Of a DNA stretch of 52,093 bases, positions 10,364-19,676 are shown in pieces (within the stretch, counting starts at the first letter, position 1; the number at the start of each line of letters is the position of its first letter). Under the pieces are notes generated by a model. That model ran no database searches. It was not told the origin of the DNA and saw nothing but the letters and a program-made list of their open reading frames with translations. The translations under genes and the position numbers were made by a program. The stretch is from Mitosporidium daphniae. Lineage: Eukaryota; Microsporidia. The stretch covers positions 1-52,093 of the forward strand of contig NW_013546600.1 of assembly GCF_000760515.2 (NCBI RefSeq), given 5' to 3'.

Positions 10364-12043
10364 TTAATTTCCAGTTGCTTTGGAAGAAACCGTTTTGACC
10401 TTGCCATCGGGGATAAAGATAAGCCTTAAAGTATTGCCGGCAGCATCTTCAGAATGCGAGTCGACAATGTAGAAGCCAAGCCGTTCCAATTGAATGATAT
10501 CTCCAACCTTGAGAAGCGACATTGCGGGCTCACCAACAGCTTCCATTACAAACTCGGATTTTGGCGTGATAAAGTCTTCCAGCTTATCATTCTCTTCGAG
10601 CTTCTTCTTCGTGATGAGAAAATCGTAGTCAAGTAATTGGATGGAGGCAAGACATGGTGATTTGGAGATCCAAGTGATTTTCTTTTTGGTATCTTTCACG
10701 CTGCCATCAAGGTTGAGCTTTGCAAAAATACAAAGTTTGCCATCACACGAGTCCGAGGTATTTTCAGCAACTCTGGTAACGATTAAATTCCCCCATTTCA
10801 TGAGAGTGATCTCTTCCCCAACCGAAAGGTCCTTGGCATCCTGATGAGATATCAGAAGATTTGATGAAAAGCAGACGTTTTTGGTGCCAAATTCCGGGTT
10901 TTTTGGGTGCAGATTGATCTCTTTGTTTTGGGGATCCAAGGGGCCATCTTCGATGATCAAGCTGACGGGATCAGTAAGCGCGGTGTATCGATGAGCCATG
11001 GGGTCGATAACCTTTTTGTTTATGGCCCAAAGTTTGTCCCATTCCAGAAGAAGCGAATTTTTAGATGCACCCTGCATAAGGATGTAATGCTTCAACGCAG
11101 AAAGCGTCAGCCCTCTTCTAAGAATGCCCCTTACGGTGGGGAACCTAGGGTCATCCCATCCAGATACAATTCCAGAGTTTACAAACAAATTTAGCTTTCG
11201 TTTCGAAAGAAGAGTGTAAACGAAATTCAGCCTTGAATAGTCCCAAATAAAGGGGCGGCGTAGGCCAAGTGCTTGGATGAACCAATAATACTGGTCGTTT
11301 CGGTCGTGATACTCATTTGTTCGAAGAGCATGGGTGACTCCTTCAATAGAATCGACTATGGGGCATGCAAAGTCATACGTGGGATACACCTTGTACTTGC
11401 TACCGGTGCGATGATGGGGCATTTCAACGCAGCAGCGATAAATAACCGGATCGCGCAAGGCCTTATTTGGAGAATCAACGCTCATTTTCGCACGAATGCA
11501 AAATACTTGTGCATCATCGTCGCCGCGAATCATCCTCTCAAAAATGGCCTTGCTTTCGTCAGCGGAGGTCTCTCTTCTTGCAGAGGCAATGCCAGAAAAT
11601 CTGCCTTGGCGCATGGTTTCTTGAGGGGTATCGTCTGCGTAAGCAAGCCCATGGTCTATCAATTTAAAAGCAAATTCGATGAGCTGGTCAAAGTAGTCTG
11701 ATGTGTAGGAAAGAATGTCTCCTCGCACGCCTAGAAGAGCTAAATCTTCAATGATGGACGTTTCGAATTCCATCTTTTCTTTGAGCGGATTTGTGTCATC
11801 AAATCGAATGATTAGCTTTCCCCCGTACATTCTAGCAAAATACTCGTTGAGCAAAGCGGCTTTTGCATGGCCAATGTGAAGATATCCAGATGGCTCTGGT
11901 GGAAATCTGGTGACAACCTCGCCATATTTTGCCCCCTCCAGAGAGATGTCAAATGAACCTTGATCCTTGGAGGAGGTGGCCGACTCGGGTTTAATTCTTG
12001 AATTGGAAAGTTCTGAAGCGAGCTTATCAACAGCACAATCCAT
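10364..12043 (-). CDS. GUS1: Cytosolic glutamyl-tRNA synthetase, short form
   Basis: Class I synthetase charging tRNA-Glu. Single exon, 559 residues. The HIGH motif is in GYLHIGHAKAALLN, the KMSKS equivalent is LLSKRKLNLFV, and WDDPRFPTVRGILRRG and WDKLWAINKKVIDP are eukaryotic-GluRS-type rather than GlnRS. The C-terminal beta-barrel anticodon-binding domain (IHP/HPKNPEFG ... GDIIQLERLGFYIVD) is present. The protein begins only about 40 residues before RFPPEPSG, so the N-terminal GST-like domain that lets yeast and animal GluRS bind Arc1 or the multisynthetase complex is missing. Divergent from PBDC1 over 44 bp containing AATTTAATTTATTTTAATTTT. Confidence 0.95.
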   Translation of the reverse strand: MDCAVDKLASELSNSRIKPESATSSKDQGSFDISLEGAKYGEVVTRFPPEPSGYLHIGHAKAALLNEYFARMYGGKLIIRFDDTNPLKEKMEFETSIIEDLALLGVRGDILSYTSDYFDQLIEFAFKLIDHGLAYADDTPQETMRQGRFSGIASARRETSADESKAIFERMIRGDDDAQVFCIRAKMSVDSPNKALRDPVIYRCCVEMPHHRTGSKYKVYPTYDFACPIVDSIEGVTHALRTNEYHDRNDQYYWFIQALGLRRPFIWDYSRLNFVYTLLSKRKLNLFVNSGIVSGWDDPRFPTVRGILRRGLTLSALKHYILMQGASKNSLLLEWDKLWAINKKVIDPMAHRYTALTDPVSLIIEDGPLDPQNKEINLHPKNPEFGTKNVCFSSNLLISHQDAKDLSVGEEITLMKWGNLIVTRVAENTSDSCDGKLCIFAKLNLDGSVKDTKKKITWISKSPCLASIQLLDYDFLITKKKLEENDKLEDFITPKSEFVMEAVGEPAMSLLKVGDIIQLERLGFYIVDSHSEDAAGNTLRLIFIPDGKVKTVSSKATGN

Positions 12044-12087
12044 CGCAAATTAAGTTGCACTTGCACAATTTAATTTATTTTAATTTT
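12044..12087. promoter_or_regulatory. Divergent promoter, GluRS / PBDC1
   Basis: 44 bp between start codons. The PBDC1 side is almost pure A/T (AATTTAATTTATTTTAATTTT) running into the ATG; the GluRS side has AAATTAAG. No other space is available for a core promoter. Confidence 0.5.
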
Positions 12088-12589
12088 ATGTCTGTTGCCA
12101 GTGTTAATGCAGAAAATGTTTCCAATCTTTCGGAGATAGAAAAACAATGGTCTGTCAAGGCAATGCAACATGCAGAGGTCTATTTCAAGCTAATCAACAA
12201 CACAAACCCCTCGACGCTTCGGCTAACGAGGTATTTTAGCTGATGCTCTGATTCTAGAATCGATGATGAGCTATATTCGGATTTTAGAAGCCATTTCCCC
12301 GATATGGATGTTGATCTTCTGACGCCTGAAGTGATAAATGCCACTCCCGCAATAAAAGAAAAATGGAGGAATTTCCTGATGCCCTATCAACATCGAATAG
12401 CCAACTTTAACTTTGGAACTCTTTTACGATTAAGCGCAGCGCACGATTATACGGAAAAAAACACGTATTTTGGTATCGTCAGTAAATAGCTAAATCGTAG
12501 TTACAAGGACGCAGTTTTATGCCATTGAAGTGGCCCGCAACCGAGAAGGCATCAATGAACGATATTTCCACAAAAATAAAAATTGCTAA
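12088..12589 (+). CDS. PBDC1: PBDC1 family protein (DUF757)
   Basis: Three exons with introns of 27 nt (GTATTTTAGC...GATTCTAG) and 28 nt (GTATCGTCAG...AATCGTAG) give 148 residues. The family signature is continuous after splicing: QWSVKAMQHAEVYFKLIN, RIDDELYSDFRSHFPDMDVD, IKEKWRNFLMPYQHRIANF, FGTLLRLSAAHDYTEKNTYF and TRTQFYAIEVARNREGIN. These match human PBDC1 and yeast YPL225W, cytosolic proteins reported as co-translational factors for eEF1A folding. The long acidic mammalian tail is absent; the protein ends soon after the last conserved block, as in yeast. Choosing the second intron as GTATCG... rather than GTAAAT... restores the NTYFVTRTQF register seen in the family. Confidence 0.88.
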
Positions 12590-12613
12590 ATTTTAAATTT
12601 CGAGCAGCATATC

Positions 12614-12827
12614 ATGCCGTCTCCATGCACGTTTACCGGAGACCAGAAGGATGGTTAGTCGCCCGCATTGGCTCATTATTTTAGCGATGAGGGCATTGTC
12701 AGATGTGCTGTCCACCCGGCTAAATCACGACACTTTGGAGGCATGCGTTGAGCTTTGTGAGTTGGGCGTCAATCCAGAGGCGCTTTCTGCCCTGATCAAA
12801 GAGTTTTCGATCATCCAAAACTCGTGA
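12614..12827 (+). CDS. MZT1: MOZART1 gamma-tubulin complex targeting factor
   Basis: Two exons, 12614-12653 and 12685-12827, joined over a 31-nt intron (GTTAGTCGCC...ATTATTTTAG) encode 60 residues. The spliced core DAMRALSDVLSTRLNHDTLE then ACVELCELGVNPEALSALIK is the MOZART1 fold, recognisable by the LCExGxNPEALSxxIKE motif. MZT1 binds the N-termini of gamma-tubulin complex proteins and is needed to recruit them to microtubule organising centres. Its length fits the family (fission yeast about 64, human 82). The gene starts 24 bp after the PBDC1 stop on the same strand. Without splicing, an alternative ATG inside the intron gives a slightly different N-terminus; the spliced form fits the family better. 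Confidence 0.88.
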
Positions 12828-13075
12828 AACGTACCAATGTATTTGGTATAGCATGGTTCCAATCGGTTGCGCAAATAAACACAACCCTGCACCCCTTTAC
12901 AATAAACACCCCAATGATGCGATGTGGACATGCTTGTTGGCATTTCTATTTGCTACTTTTTTGACTAATTGAATTTAAACCTAACCCCAACCCTGCCCAA
13001 CCTCAATGCGATCCCCAAAGTCCGGTGCATCCAATTCGATTTAAATTCACGTAACCATCCAAATTCGCCACTCTC

Positions 13076-14413
13076 ATGTCAGATTCTCCCATCTCTAAGA
13101 TCGAATCTCGCGGAAAATCAGACTACATATTTAAGCTTGCCTTCATTTCCAATTTTCTGGGCTTGATAGCCTTCTCTTTATATCATATCATAAGATTCGG
13201 CGGCTCCGATTTTTCCACTGCGATGCTTTTTTTCCAGCAATTACTGGTTTTTTTGGATCTAAATCCGAAGGCCATCGATGATGTTGTGTTCAAGGATTTC
13301 GGATTGCTCTTGAAAATCTTGCTTCCCGTAAACCTGCTATCTCTGATCCTTACCTTTCTATTTTTTTATTTATTCTACTTTTTCCCTGTTTTTTCATTTT
13401 GGTTTTCTGTTGTCACATCATTGCTTATTTCGCTGTGCGCGTCCGTATACTTTGCATTGTTTGAGAACTACCTTGCTTCTGGAGCTATTCTTCTCATTGT
13501 CTGTTTTTTTATTTTCCTATTAGCCCTGTACGGAAAAAACCACATAAAAGTGGCCTTTTTCTTCAAGAGCACGTTGTTTATACTTTACAAGGTCCGATGG
13601 ATTGTGGTCTTGCACTTGTCTTTGCTATTTATCCATGTGTTTCTTGCCCCTCTTTTGTTTTGTCCTACTGATCATTTACTGGACTCTCGCGAGAACATTT
13701 CCCTTTGGTCGTTTTCGTTTCAAATGGCTTACTTGAATTTTTCTAGCGGATGGATAGAAAGCTCCATCACGATTTTTGTGCAAATGGTATCCACCACACT
13801 GATATGCGGTCACCTTTATCCGCAAACGGGCACAACCTCCCTAACTAGCGCCTTCAAGCGATCTTTTAAATTGCATCTTGGGCCGATTTTCCAAATCTCG
13901 CTCATCTTGGCCATCATCAACACGATGCTTGGTTCGATCGGATTGGCCTCGGACTCCCTGTTAGCATATTGGATTTTTTTAATCATTGCGAGTTATCTCG
14001 ATCTATTCATCCGGATTATCGGCATAAATATCTCTCTATTAAATAAGGGAGTTTCAGGGGCTTCCTATGCAACGTTTGCTTTATTTAAAAGATGCCCAAA
14101 GCCCGTCATCAGCATTCTTCACTTGACTGTCTTGAGTAGTTTATGTCCGGTTTTATTTAGTCTTGTGATTACTGATACTGTGACCAATATATTTCACACC
14201 TACTCAAACGTTCCCGAGGAGTTTGTTCTTCTGGCTTCAATTATTCGCTGTAAAAGCTTGCTTGTGCTTAGCATGACGTTTTCAATAGTTTGTCTTTCTG
14301 TATATATTTTATATAAGAACGATAAAAATTGCATCCAACACTTGCCCGGCTATGATGAGCTTATGCTTCCCTTAAAGAAAGGTGCTAGCGAGGAAAAGGC
14401 TACCGCCATTTAA
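13076..14413 (+). CDS. CTL/PNS1-like (SLC44-type) multi-pass membrane protein
   Basis: Single-exon protein of 445 residues with about ten hydrophobic segments and few charged residues between them. The second half resembles the choline transporter-like family: a long segment around IESSITIFVQMVSTTLICG followed by TTSLTSAFKRSFKLHLGPIF, then SYLDLFIRIIGINISLLNKG and SYATFALFKRC. These have the spacing of the family's conserved W...VxxGxx..W, LKRAxxxxxGSI and YFNxYAYxxxAIYGxxF blocks, but many key residues differ. Family assignment is therefore moderate; the substrate is unknown. A GATTTAAATTC element lies about 40 bp upstream of the ATG. The stop is 32 bp from the convergent NUS1 stop. Confidence 0.6.
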   Translation: MSDSPISKIESRGKSDYIFKLAFISNFLGLIAFSLYHIIRFGGSDFSTAMLFFQQLLVFLDLNPKAIDDVVFKDFGLLLKILLPVNLLSLILTFLFFYLFYFFPVFSFWFSVVTSLLISLCASVYFALFENYLASGAILLIVCFFIFLLALYGKNHIKVAFFFKSTLFILYKVRWIVVLHLSLLFIHVFLAPLLFCPTDHLLDSRENISLWSFSFQMAYLNFSSGWIESSITIFVQMVSTTLICGHLYPQTGTTSLTSAFKRSFKLHLGPIFQISLILAIINTMLGSIGLASDSLLAYWIFLIIASYLDLFIRIIGINISLLNKGVSGASYATFALFKRCPKPVISILHLTVLSSLCPVLFSLVITDTVTNIFHTYSNVPEEFVLLASIIRCKSLLVLSMTFSIVCLSVYILYKNDKNCIQHLPGYDELMLPLKKGASEEKATAI

Positions 14414-14445
14414 ATAAACCTTGACGTTCAAATGTCGTTTATTAG

Positions 14446-15105
14446 TCACGTCCCGAATCGTTGGCTGATGCAAGAGTAGCGCTTAAAAGCTTGTAGCAGC
14501 ATATTGTTGTCGAGAACTTTGCACTTTTTGCAGCTAGGAAATTAAAAAAGCGGTCATTACAAAAACTCGGTAAACTTTATCAGTTGCGGCGGAATTCCAT
14601 CCAAGGTGAGAAACTGTTGGTTGGAAACGAATAGGTCAACGTCACAGCCAAGGTTGTGTCCAAAAACACTGGCAAAAGAGCTTCGGGTGGATCCTGAAAT
14701 GGCGGGAAGCTCGCTATGTTGTATTAATTCGTGTCCTTCATATGGCTTCCAAATGGAAATCAAAAGGCCTCGCCATGCCACTTGAAATTCGGGGGTGCAT
14801 AGTTTGCAAGACGCGGAGTCTTCAAGGATTCTCTGTCCGGGTTGAAAGCATTTCAACACAGACCGGTAGTCTTGGAGGGACGTGGTAAAGATTGAGAGCT
14901 TTTTAACTTCCGATGCATCTATCAAATACGTTAGAAGCCCCAAAAGATCACATTCGCACGTGTTTGAAATCAAGATGCCCAGATGCCTGGGATACTTTAC
15001 ACCGATGCTTTTAATGGATGCACAATTGCCGTATATTTTGGAAAAGAACGAGACAAGATCAAACAGGCCCACCAGAAAATACTTGTAGGATATCCTTAAA
15101 ATCAT
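14446..15105 (-). CDS. NUS1: NUS1/NgBR subunit of dehydrodolichyl diphosphate synthase
   Basis: Accessory subunit of the cis-prenyltransferase that makes dolichol for glycosylation and GPI synthesis. Two exons join over a 27-nt intron (GTAATGACC...TTTCCTAG) to about 210 residues. KYPRHLGILISN corresponds to the LPxHVGLLI strand, GCDVDLFVSNQQFLTLDGIP and QLIKFTEFF to the DPDLxxxFG ... GFLPWxIRLTEI region. The last exon ends LLQAFKRYSCISQRFGT, which carries the C-terminal RxG motif (RFG) characteristic of NgBR/Nus1 and required for activity of the complex. The N-terminus (ISYKYFLVGLFDLVSFF) is hydrophobic, matching a membrane anchor. The length is shorter than human (293). It shares a 39-bp divergent promoter with CHP1. 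Confidence 0.82.
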
Positions 15106-15144
15106 GGGTCGTTGCAATTAATTTAAATTTTTACATTTCCCACA
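15106..15144. promoter_or_regulatory. 39-bp divergent promoter, NUS1 / CHP1
   Basis: The shortest divergent spacer in the window. It contains TTAATTTAAATTTTT in its centre, a near-symmetrical A/T element that could serve both directions. Both ATGs are supported by the protein families, so the spacer length is firm; its function is inferred. Confidence 0.6.
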
Positions 15145-15769
15145 ATGGGACTACGAATCTCTAGCCCCCTGCTTCCAATTGAGGATCTTGAGGTGCTTTC
15201 CGCTTCGACAAAATGTAAATTGACCAGGCCCATTTTTAACCGTAGTGTCAAAAGAGCAAATCATTTCGCTTTACAAACGGTTTCAGCGGCTGGATAAGGA
15301 TGGATCCGGCACGCTGTCACAGCAAAAGTTGATGAACATCCCCGAATTTGCTATGAACCCATTGGCACCCAGACTGGTGGCCATTTTCCAACAAGCACAG
15401 GCCAACCGGCAATTTCCAGCCAACTCGTCGGACCAAATCGACTTTTTAACATTTGCTCGTACGTTGTCCCAATTTTCGGACACGGCAAGTCAAAACGATA
15501 GACTTGACCTGGCCCTGCGTATCATCGACTGCGATTGTGACAGCCATGTGTCGATCAAAGATATTTTCAACATTTTGAAGCTGATGGTGGGCGACCAAGT
15601 TCCTGACGCCGAGCTGACGCCGATCTCGGAGACTCTTTTCAGCGAATTGGTGTGTAAAGCCCGGGGCTCCAAATGTGATCAAAGCCCACTGTCAAAGGAT
15701 GAGTTTTTTTCCATTCTACTCGAAAGGCCTTCGTTGGACCTGTTAGCCTTGCCGATTTTACACGCTTAG
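15145..15769 (+). CDS. CHP1: Calcineurin B homologous protein (CHP1-like), EF-hand
   Basis: Two exons joined over a 31-nt intron (GTAAATTGACC...ACCGTAG) give 197 residues; human CHP1 has 195. It begins MGLRISSPLL, a typical N-myristoylation start. The family body follows: QIISLYKRFQRLDKDGSGTL (EF-hand 1, last loop position Lys rather than Glu), MNIPEFAMNPLAPRLV, FLTFARTLSQFS, then EF-hand 3 (DCDCDSHVSIKD). EF-hand 4 looks degenerate. CHP1 proteins are Ca-binding partners of Na/H exchangers and of GPAT-type acyltransferases; calcineurin B is the alternative, but IPEFAMNPL and the LLALPILHA end resemble CHP1 more closely. The partner in this organism is unknown. Confidence 0.8.
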
Positions 15770-15925
15770 AATAGACCTTAGATTAATAAACCACATGCAT
15801 CAATGAAGGGACATGCTCTGGCGCTTAGTTCCAAATCAACCGGGTTTATTTTGTATATTTGAAAGAGCACGTCATTGGGCCCATGGCGATGGTGACGATG
15901 GAAATGGTAGTGCAATAAGCCACCC

Positions 15926-18720
15926 CTATGTGTCTACAAACTTGATTTTTTTTGGTGGCGACAATACAACAGATGAAGAGCTCTCGACAGATGTTAAATT
16001 GCCGGTTTCGGCAGCACCGTCAGTATTTAAATCGGCAGATTCATCAGACTCGAAAAAGGCACTGTGTGATAGATCACAAGCATCCACAACAGATGCCTGG
16101 GAAAGAGGAGGTGTTGACATTTGACTGCTCAAATTGTTCTCATCCAAAGATGCTTCAGAAGAGGCAGCTTTGCACGAATTTGCTTTACTGGGGGGTGACA
16201 TGTTTACAAATCGAAAGGTAGGAACGGCTCTTTTACAGGAGGGCTCTATTGATCGGGTCCAAACGGGATCAATGTCGTCGATATCCTTTTTTTCTTGGAT
16301 ATTTAATGGAAGAAATCCTTCTTCTGGATCATAATCCGAGGCAAAGGTATTTTTTTCATCATCCTCTTGATCGCTGTCTCCGGATTCGTCCTTCAAGTTT
16401 GAAAAGAAAATGGTCTTTCCAAAAAACGGCACACAGGCGGCCAGGGACATGAATCGCTTATAAAATCTCCTGTTAAAGTAGGATTGCAAAAACAGATTAT
16501 CGGTTCTGCATCCCATTTCATCGAATAAATCGATGAGCGTGGAGCACAGCAAATCGTTTTTCTTTGACAACAATTCCAATATGTCGACAAGGGGGTCCAA
16601 AAGGGACCTCCCAAATTTGACAAGCAATCTATTGTAGAATTCATCGCCAAGCCCCACCATTTGCCGGAGAATGGAAAGGGCTCCCAATAGAGCCTTCTTG
16701 TTTTCAATGGTGGCATCGCCTCGAACCATCAGATATTTTGAAACGCCTTCGTTTAGTATTGCCGAGTTTAGCAGCAAGTACTTGAACCTGTACCCCTGGG
16801 TGGACACCAGCAAGCTTAAAAGCTGCAATAAAATGAAGTGTAGCTCGGATGCTTTATCGCCACACGAAGTGCACAGTGGTTCAAAAAGATGCGAAAAAAG
16901 AGTTGAAGAATAAATTTTTGAAAGAAACTCGTCATATTCGATCAGTTCTGGCGCTGAAGAGCCAAGGATAGTTTTTAGGCATTGATAGGATGTCCATTGT
17001 AGCCCAAGATCGTTCGTGCTTACCAATATCGTTACGATAGACGAAAGAATGGGAACCGTCGTTGAGCTTTTGCCACCGCTATTACCGCCGCCCTTTACGA
17101 CATATTCTCTTGATTGTGAAGGATAGAAATTGTAGACTCTTTGGAAGATTTCTAAAATACAATGGCCAAAAGTAGCATTGTCAGCACTTTCGCGGCAAAG
17201 CAGCTGTGCATCAATAAACAACAGAAGATCCGAGATCGATAGCAAGCGATAAAGTAGATGCTCCTTTCCCGTATTGGCAAGAACCCTTAACAGCTCATAA
17301 AGAAAGGTGACTATAGAAAAAGATGCCTTATCGCTGGGAGCCTTCAATTGGATGGATCTTGCAAGTAAACAACAAGCAAACACTTACATTATGGTTATCA
17401 GATCAGAGTCCTCCAGAAGAGCGGTGAAGATTTCTTCATACGACTCCTGAATGGATCTGTTTAATATCGAATATGTTTCTTCGGAAAAATATTTGCCACA
17501 CAAAATCGTGTCCCTGATAAATTGAGCTCTGAACGTTCTTTTCACCACGGAATCAAGCTTTGCGGTGGGGTGTCCCACGTCAGAGAATATGGAGGAGCCC
17601 CCTTCTCCCCTTTGATGTGCAGACTTTTGTGCTGCCAATTGGTGCCGAGTTGAGCCCGATGAAGGCGAGCCGGCATCTAAAAACTAAAAGCTAACGTCAA
17701 AAATACACTCAAAAATGGCACAAATATTTTTGAAATTCTCCTCTTTCAAAATAAAGTCCAAGCAATCGCCCAAAACCAGCGGAACGATTAATTTAAATAT
17801 CAGCGAGACCGTATTTAAATCTTTGGACTGCTCCAGCTCCTCCGCCGTGCGAAACACATCAAACAGAGACGAGATGTACGAACAATTCTAGATTGCTTTA
17901 GGGATCGAGTTTACATTGGATGACAGGGTTCTAGTGAGCCAAGACCGGTATACCCAAGACGAGGTTGGACAAAGCGCCTGTTCAATTAAATTTAAAATTT
18001 CGTCAAGTGAGCCTAAATTTGGAGATGGAAGCTCAAATTGAGAAATTGGAACGTTCTCAACATCTACTTGATGAGGCGCATCGGTTACCTGAAAAGGATT
18101 TGTCTGAATCTGCAGTGTCCGGATTATTTGCCATTTGTAGCGCCGTGATTTTGGCCCTTCATAAATTAGCGAATGCGAAGCAAGTACCAAAAATATTCAC
18201 ATCCGTTGGTATCCTCAAAGCTTAAAGCAAAATCGAAATCGGCCTCATCGGTCCATGCAATAATGGTTTCTTAGCGGCATAAGCAAAGAAATGAAATACC
18301 GTTTTCTTGTCGGTAAACAATATCCATTCCGATGATGGTTGAATAGAACACCTCGTGATCCTCCTCGCTTCTTACGGAGATGATATTTTCTCCCAGTTTC
18401 TAATGTTTAAAGGGTCCAGATAAAACCTCTGCATATGAGCAAACTCCTATTCCAATCTGCGTCCAGTTGTTGGAATCATCCAATTGAAAAACGATCGCTC
18501 TATAAAGATTTTCATCATGCAAATCTTCAAAGGCCGATGATGTGCACAAGTTGGGCGAAACAGGGGCTTTCCGTGGATTTTGATCTTCAATAGGATCGGC
18601 GCTCGAAAGTTTGCAAGACAGCGAATCGTCAGATGATGCCAATAGGACTCCTTGAGAGGCATCGCCAAGGGGTTCTTGTAATGAATCCAATTTGATACCT
18701 AAATTTTCATTGACATTCAT
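15926..18720 (-). CDS. PPP4R3: PP4R3/SMEK regulatory subunit of protein phosphatase 4
   Basis: Targets the PP4 catalytic subunit (yeast Psy2) in DNA repair and cell-cycle control. Eight exons with seven introns of 25-31 nt give about 864 residues. The N-terminal EVH1-like domain is in pieces: AIVFQLDDSNNWTQIGIGVC, NIISVRSEEDHEVFYSTIIG, ETIIAWTDEADFDFALSFED. Then comes ISQFELPSPNLGSLDEILNL (the LELP hinge), the SMK-1 region (ICAIFEYAGSP, FRAQFIRDTILCGKYFSEET), helical repeats with ILRQMVGLGDEFYNRLLVKF, and an acidic/Ser-rich tail ending PPKKIKFVDT like the human KKAKFDS tail. The start Met (MNVNENLGIKL) adds about 60 residues before the EVH1 domain. It is divergent from UBC12 by 45 bp. Confidence 0.9.
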
Positions 18721-18765
18721 AAATAGGCCGCACGTTTGTAAATTGTTTAAACAAAATTTAATTTC
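18721..18765. promoter_or_regulatory. Divergent promoter, PP4R3 / UBC12
   Basis: 45 bp between start codons, containing the palindrome TTGTTTAAACAA followed by AATTTAATTTC just before the UBC12 ATG. Confidence 0.5.
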
Positions 18766-19374
18766 ATGCCCCCATTGCTGCATGTGATAGCGGAGGACCG
18801 CAAAGGCATGCCGCCCTCAGTTGTTCGCATTGTGCGAGGTAAGGCTTGCCATATAACCGGCCCACAAGATCTCAACGAGCTATTGACATCCGACATCAAA
18901 CCTTTGCAGGCAATTTCATATTCATTGGAGATTTCCGATGCTGCTCTTCCTTTTTGCACGATGTCAATTAAAATTTTTGAGGGTAATAAAAACAATGGCT
19001 TTTCAGTAGGGCTTCTTTCTGGCCTCGTTTTCAGATTCAAATTTGTATTCAAGCTGTCATATCCATATGATGCACCCAAAGTCTATTGCCTGAATGAAAG
19101 GGTACCTTTTTCAATGCATTCTCGTAGCGATTTCATCCAAACATCGATTCGGACACGGGGGCCGTTTGCCTGAACATACTTCGGCTAGATTGGAAACCCG
19201 TGCTTTCCATCAAATCGGTTGTCTTTGGGCTTTTGCTACTCCTATACGATCCATCTCCGGAGGATCCACTGGACAAAGGTAAATAGACTCTTGCAACTGG
19301 TAGATGCAGCTGCGCTCTTAAAAGCAGATCCGCTAAAGTTTTCGCAAATTGCCAAAAGTCATTTCCTGCAATAG
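18766..19374 (+). CDS. UBC12: NEDD8-conjugating E2 enzyme UBC12
   Basis: Transfers NEDD8 to cullins. Five exons; introns at 18839-18868 (30 nt), 18983-19006 (24 nt), one of 26 nt and one of 25 nt. Spliced length is 167 residues. The E2 core is clear: [51 protein letters not shown] (HPN motif and catalytic Cys), [16 protein letters not shown] and [16 protein letters not shown]. The LRxDWKPVL and PEDPLxKxAA signatures are those of UBC12 rather than other E2s. The first two introns are multiples of three without in-frame stops, so unspliced translation runs through them. The N-terminal docking extension (MIKLFSLKQQ-like in human), which binds the NEDD8 E1, is replaced by [18 protein letters not shown] and looks lost or diverged. 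Confidence 0.9.
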
Positions 19375-19676
19375 ACGTCGTATGCAGTTATTTTGCATCA
19401 ATTTGAACGTCTATGGCTCTCGTGTCCACATATGTTGTTGTCAAACTGACCCACTAAGCGTTCAGGGAGAGGTATTTTATTGAAAATTTGGACATATCTA
19501 AGGTGCATAGTGTATAGATAGGCACACATCTCTGTTCCCCTTTGTTCCCATACTTATGGGCCTGTGGCTTAGTTAATTAAACCTGAAACCCCGATAGCTG
19601 TTGAGGTTTAGATGGACAAACACGCAAAGGGAGGATTGGTTGCATTGTGAGATGATAGGTAAATTTATTAGCCAAG
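19375..19676. other. Gene-free spacer between UBC12 and RFC1 stops
   Basis: 302 bp between two convergent stop codons. I see no ORF worth calling and no tRNA-like cloverleaf. There is a modest hairpin potential around AAACCTGAAACCCCGATAGC ... GAGGTTTA (about 19579-19610). Nothing here is assigned. Confidence 0.5.

Noticed and set aside
12652-12827. MZT1 beginning at the internal ATG MVSRPHWLIILAMRAL without splicing
   Set aside because: The segment has a perfect GTTAGT...TTTTAG intron, and the spliced start gives a better MOZART1 N-terminus.
19557-19620. Structured RNA around AAACCTGAAACCCC...GAGGTTTA
   Set aside because: Only a 6-8 bp imperfect stem, no conserved boxes; could not be tied to a known ncRNA class.
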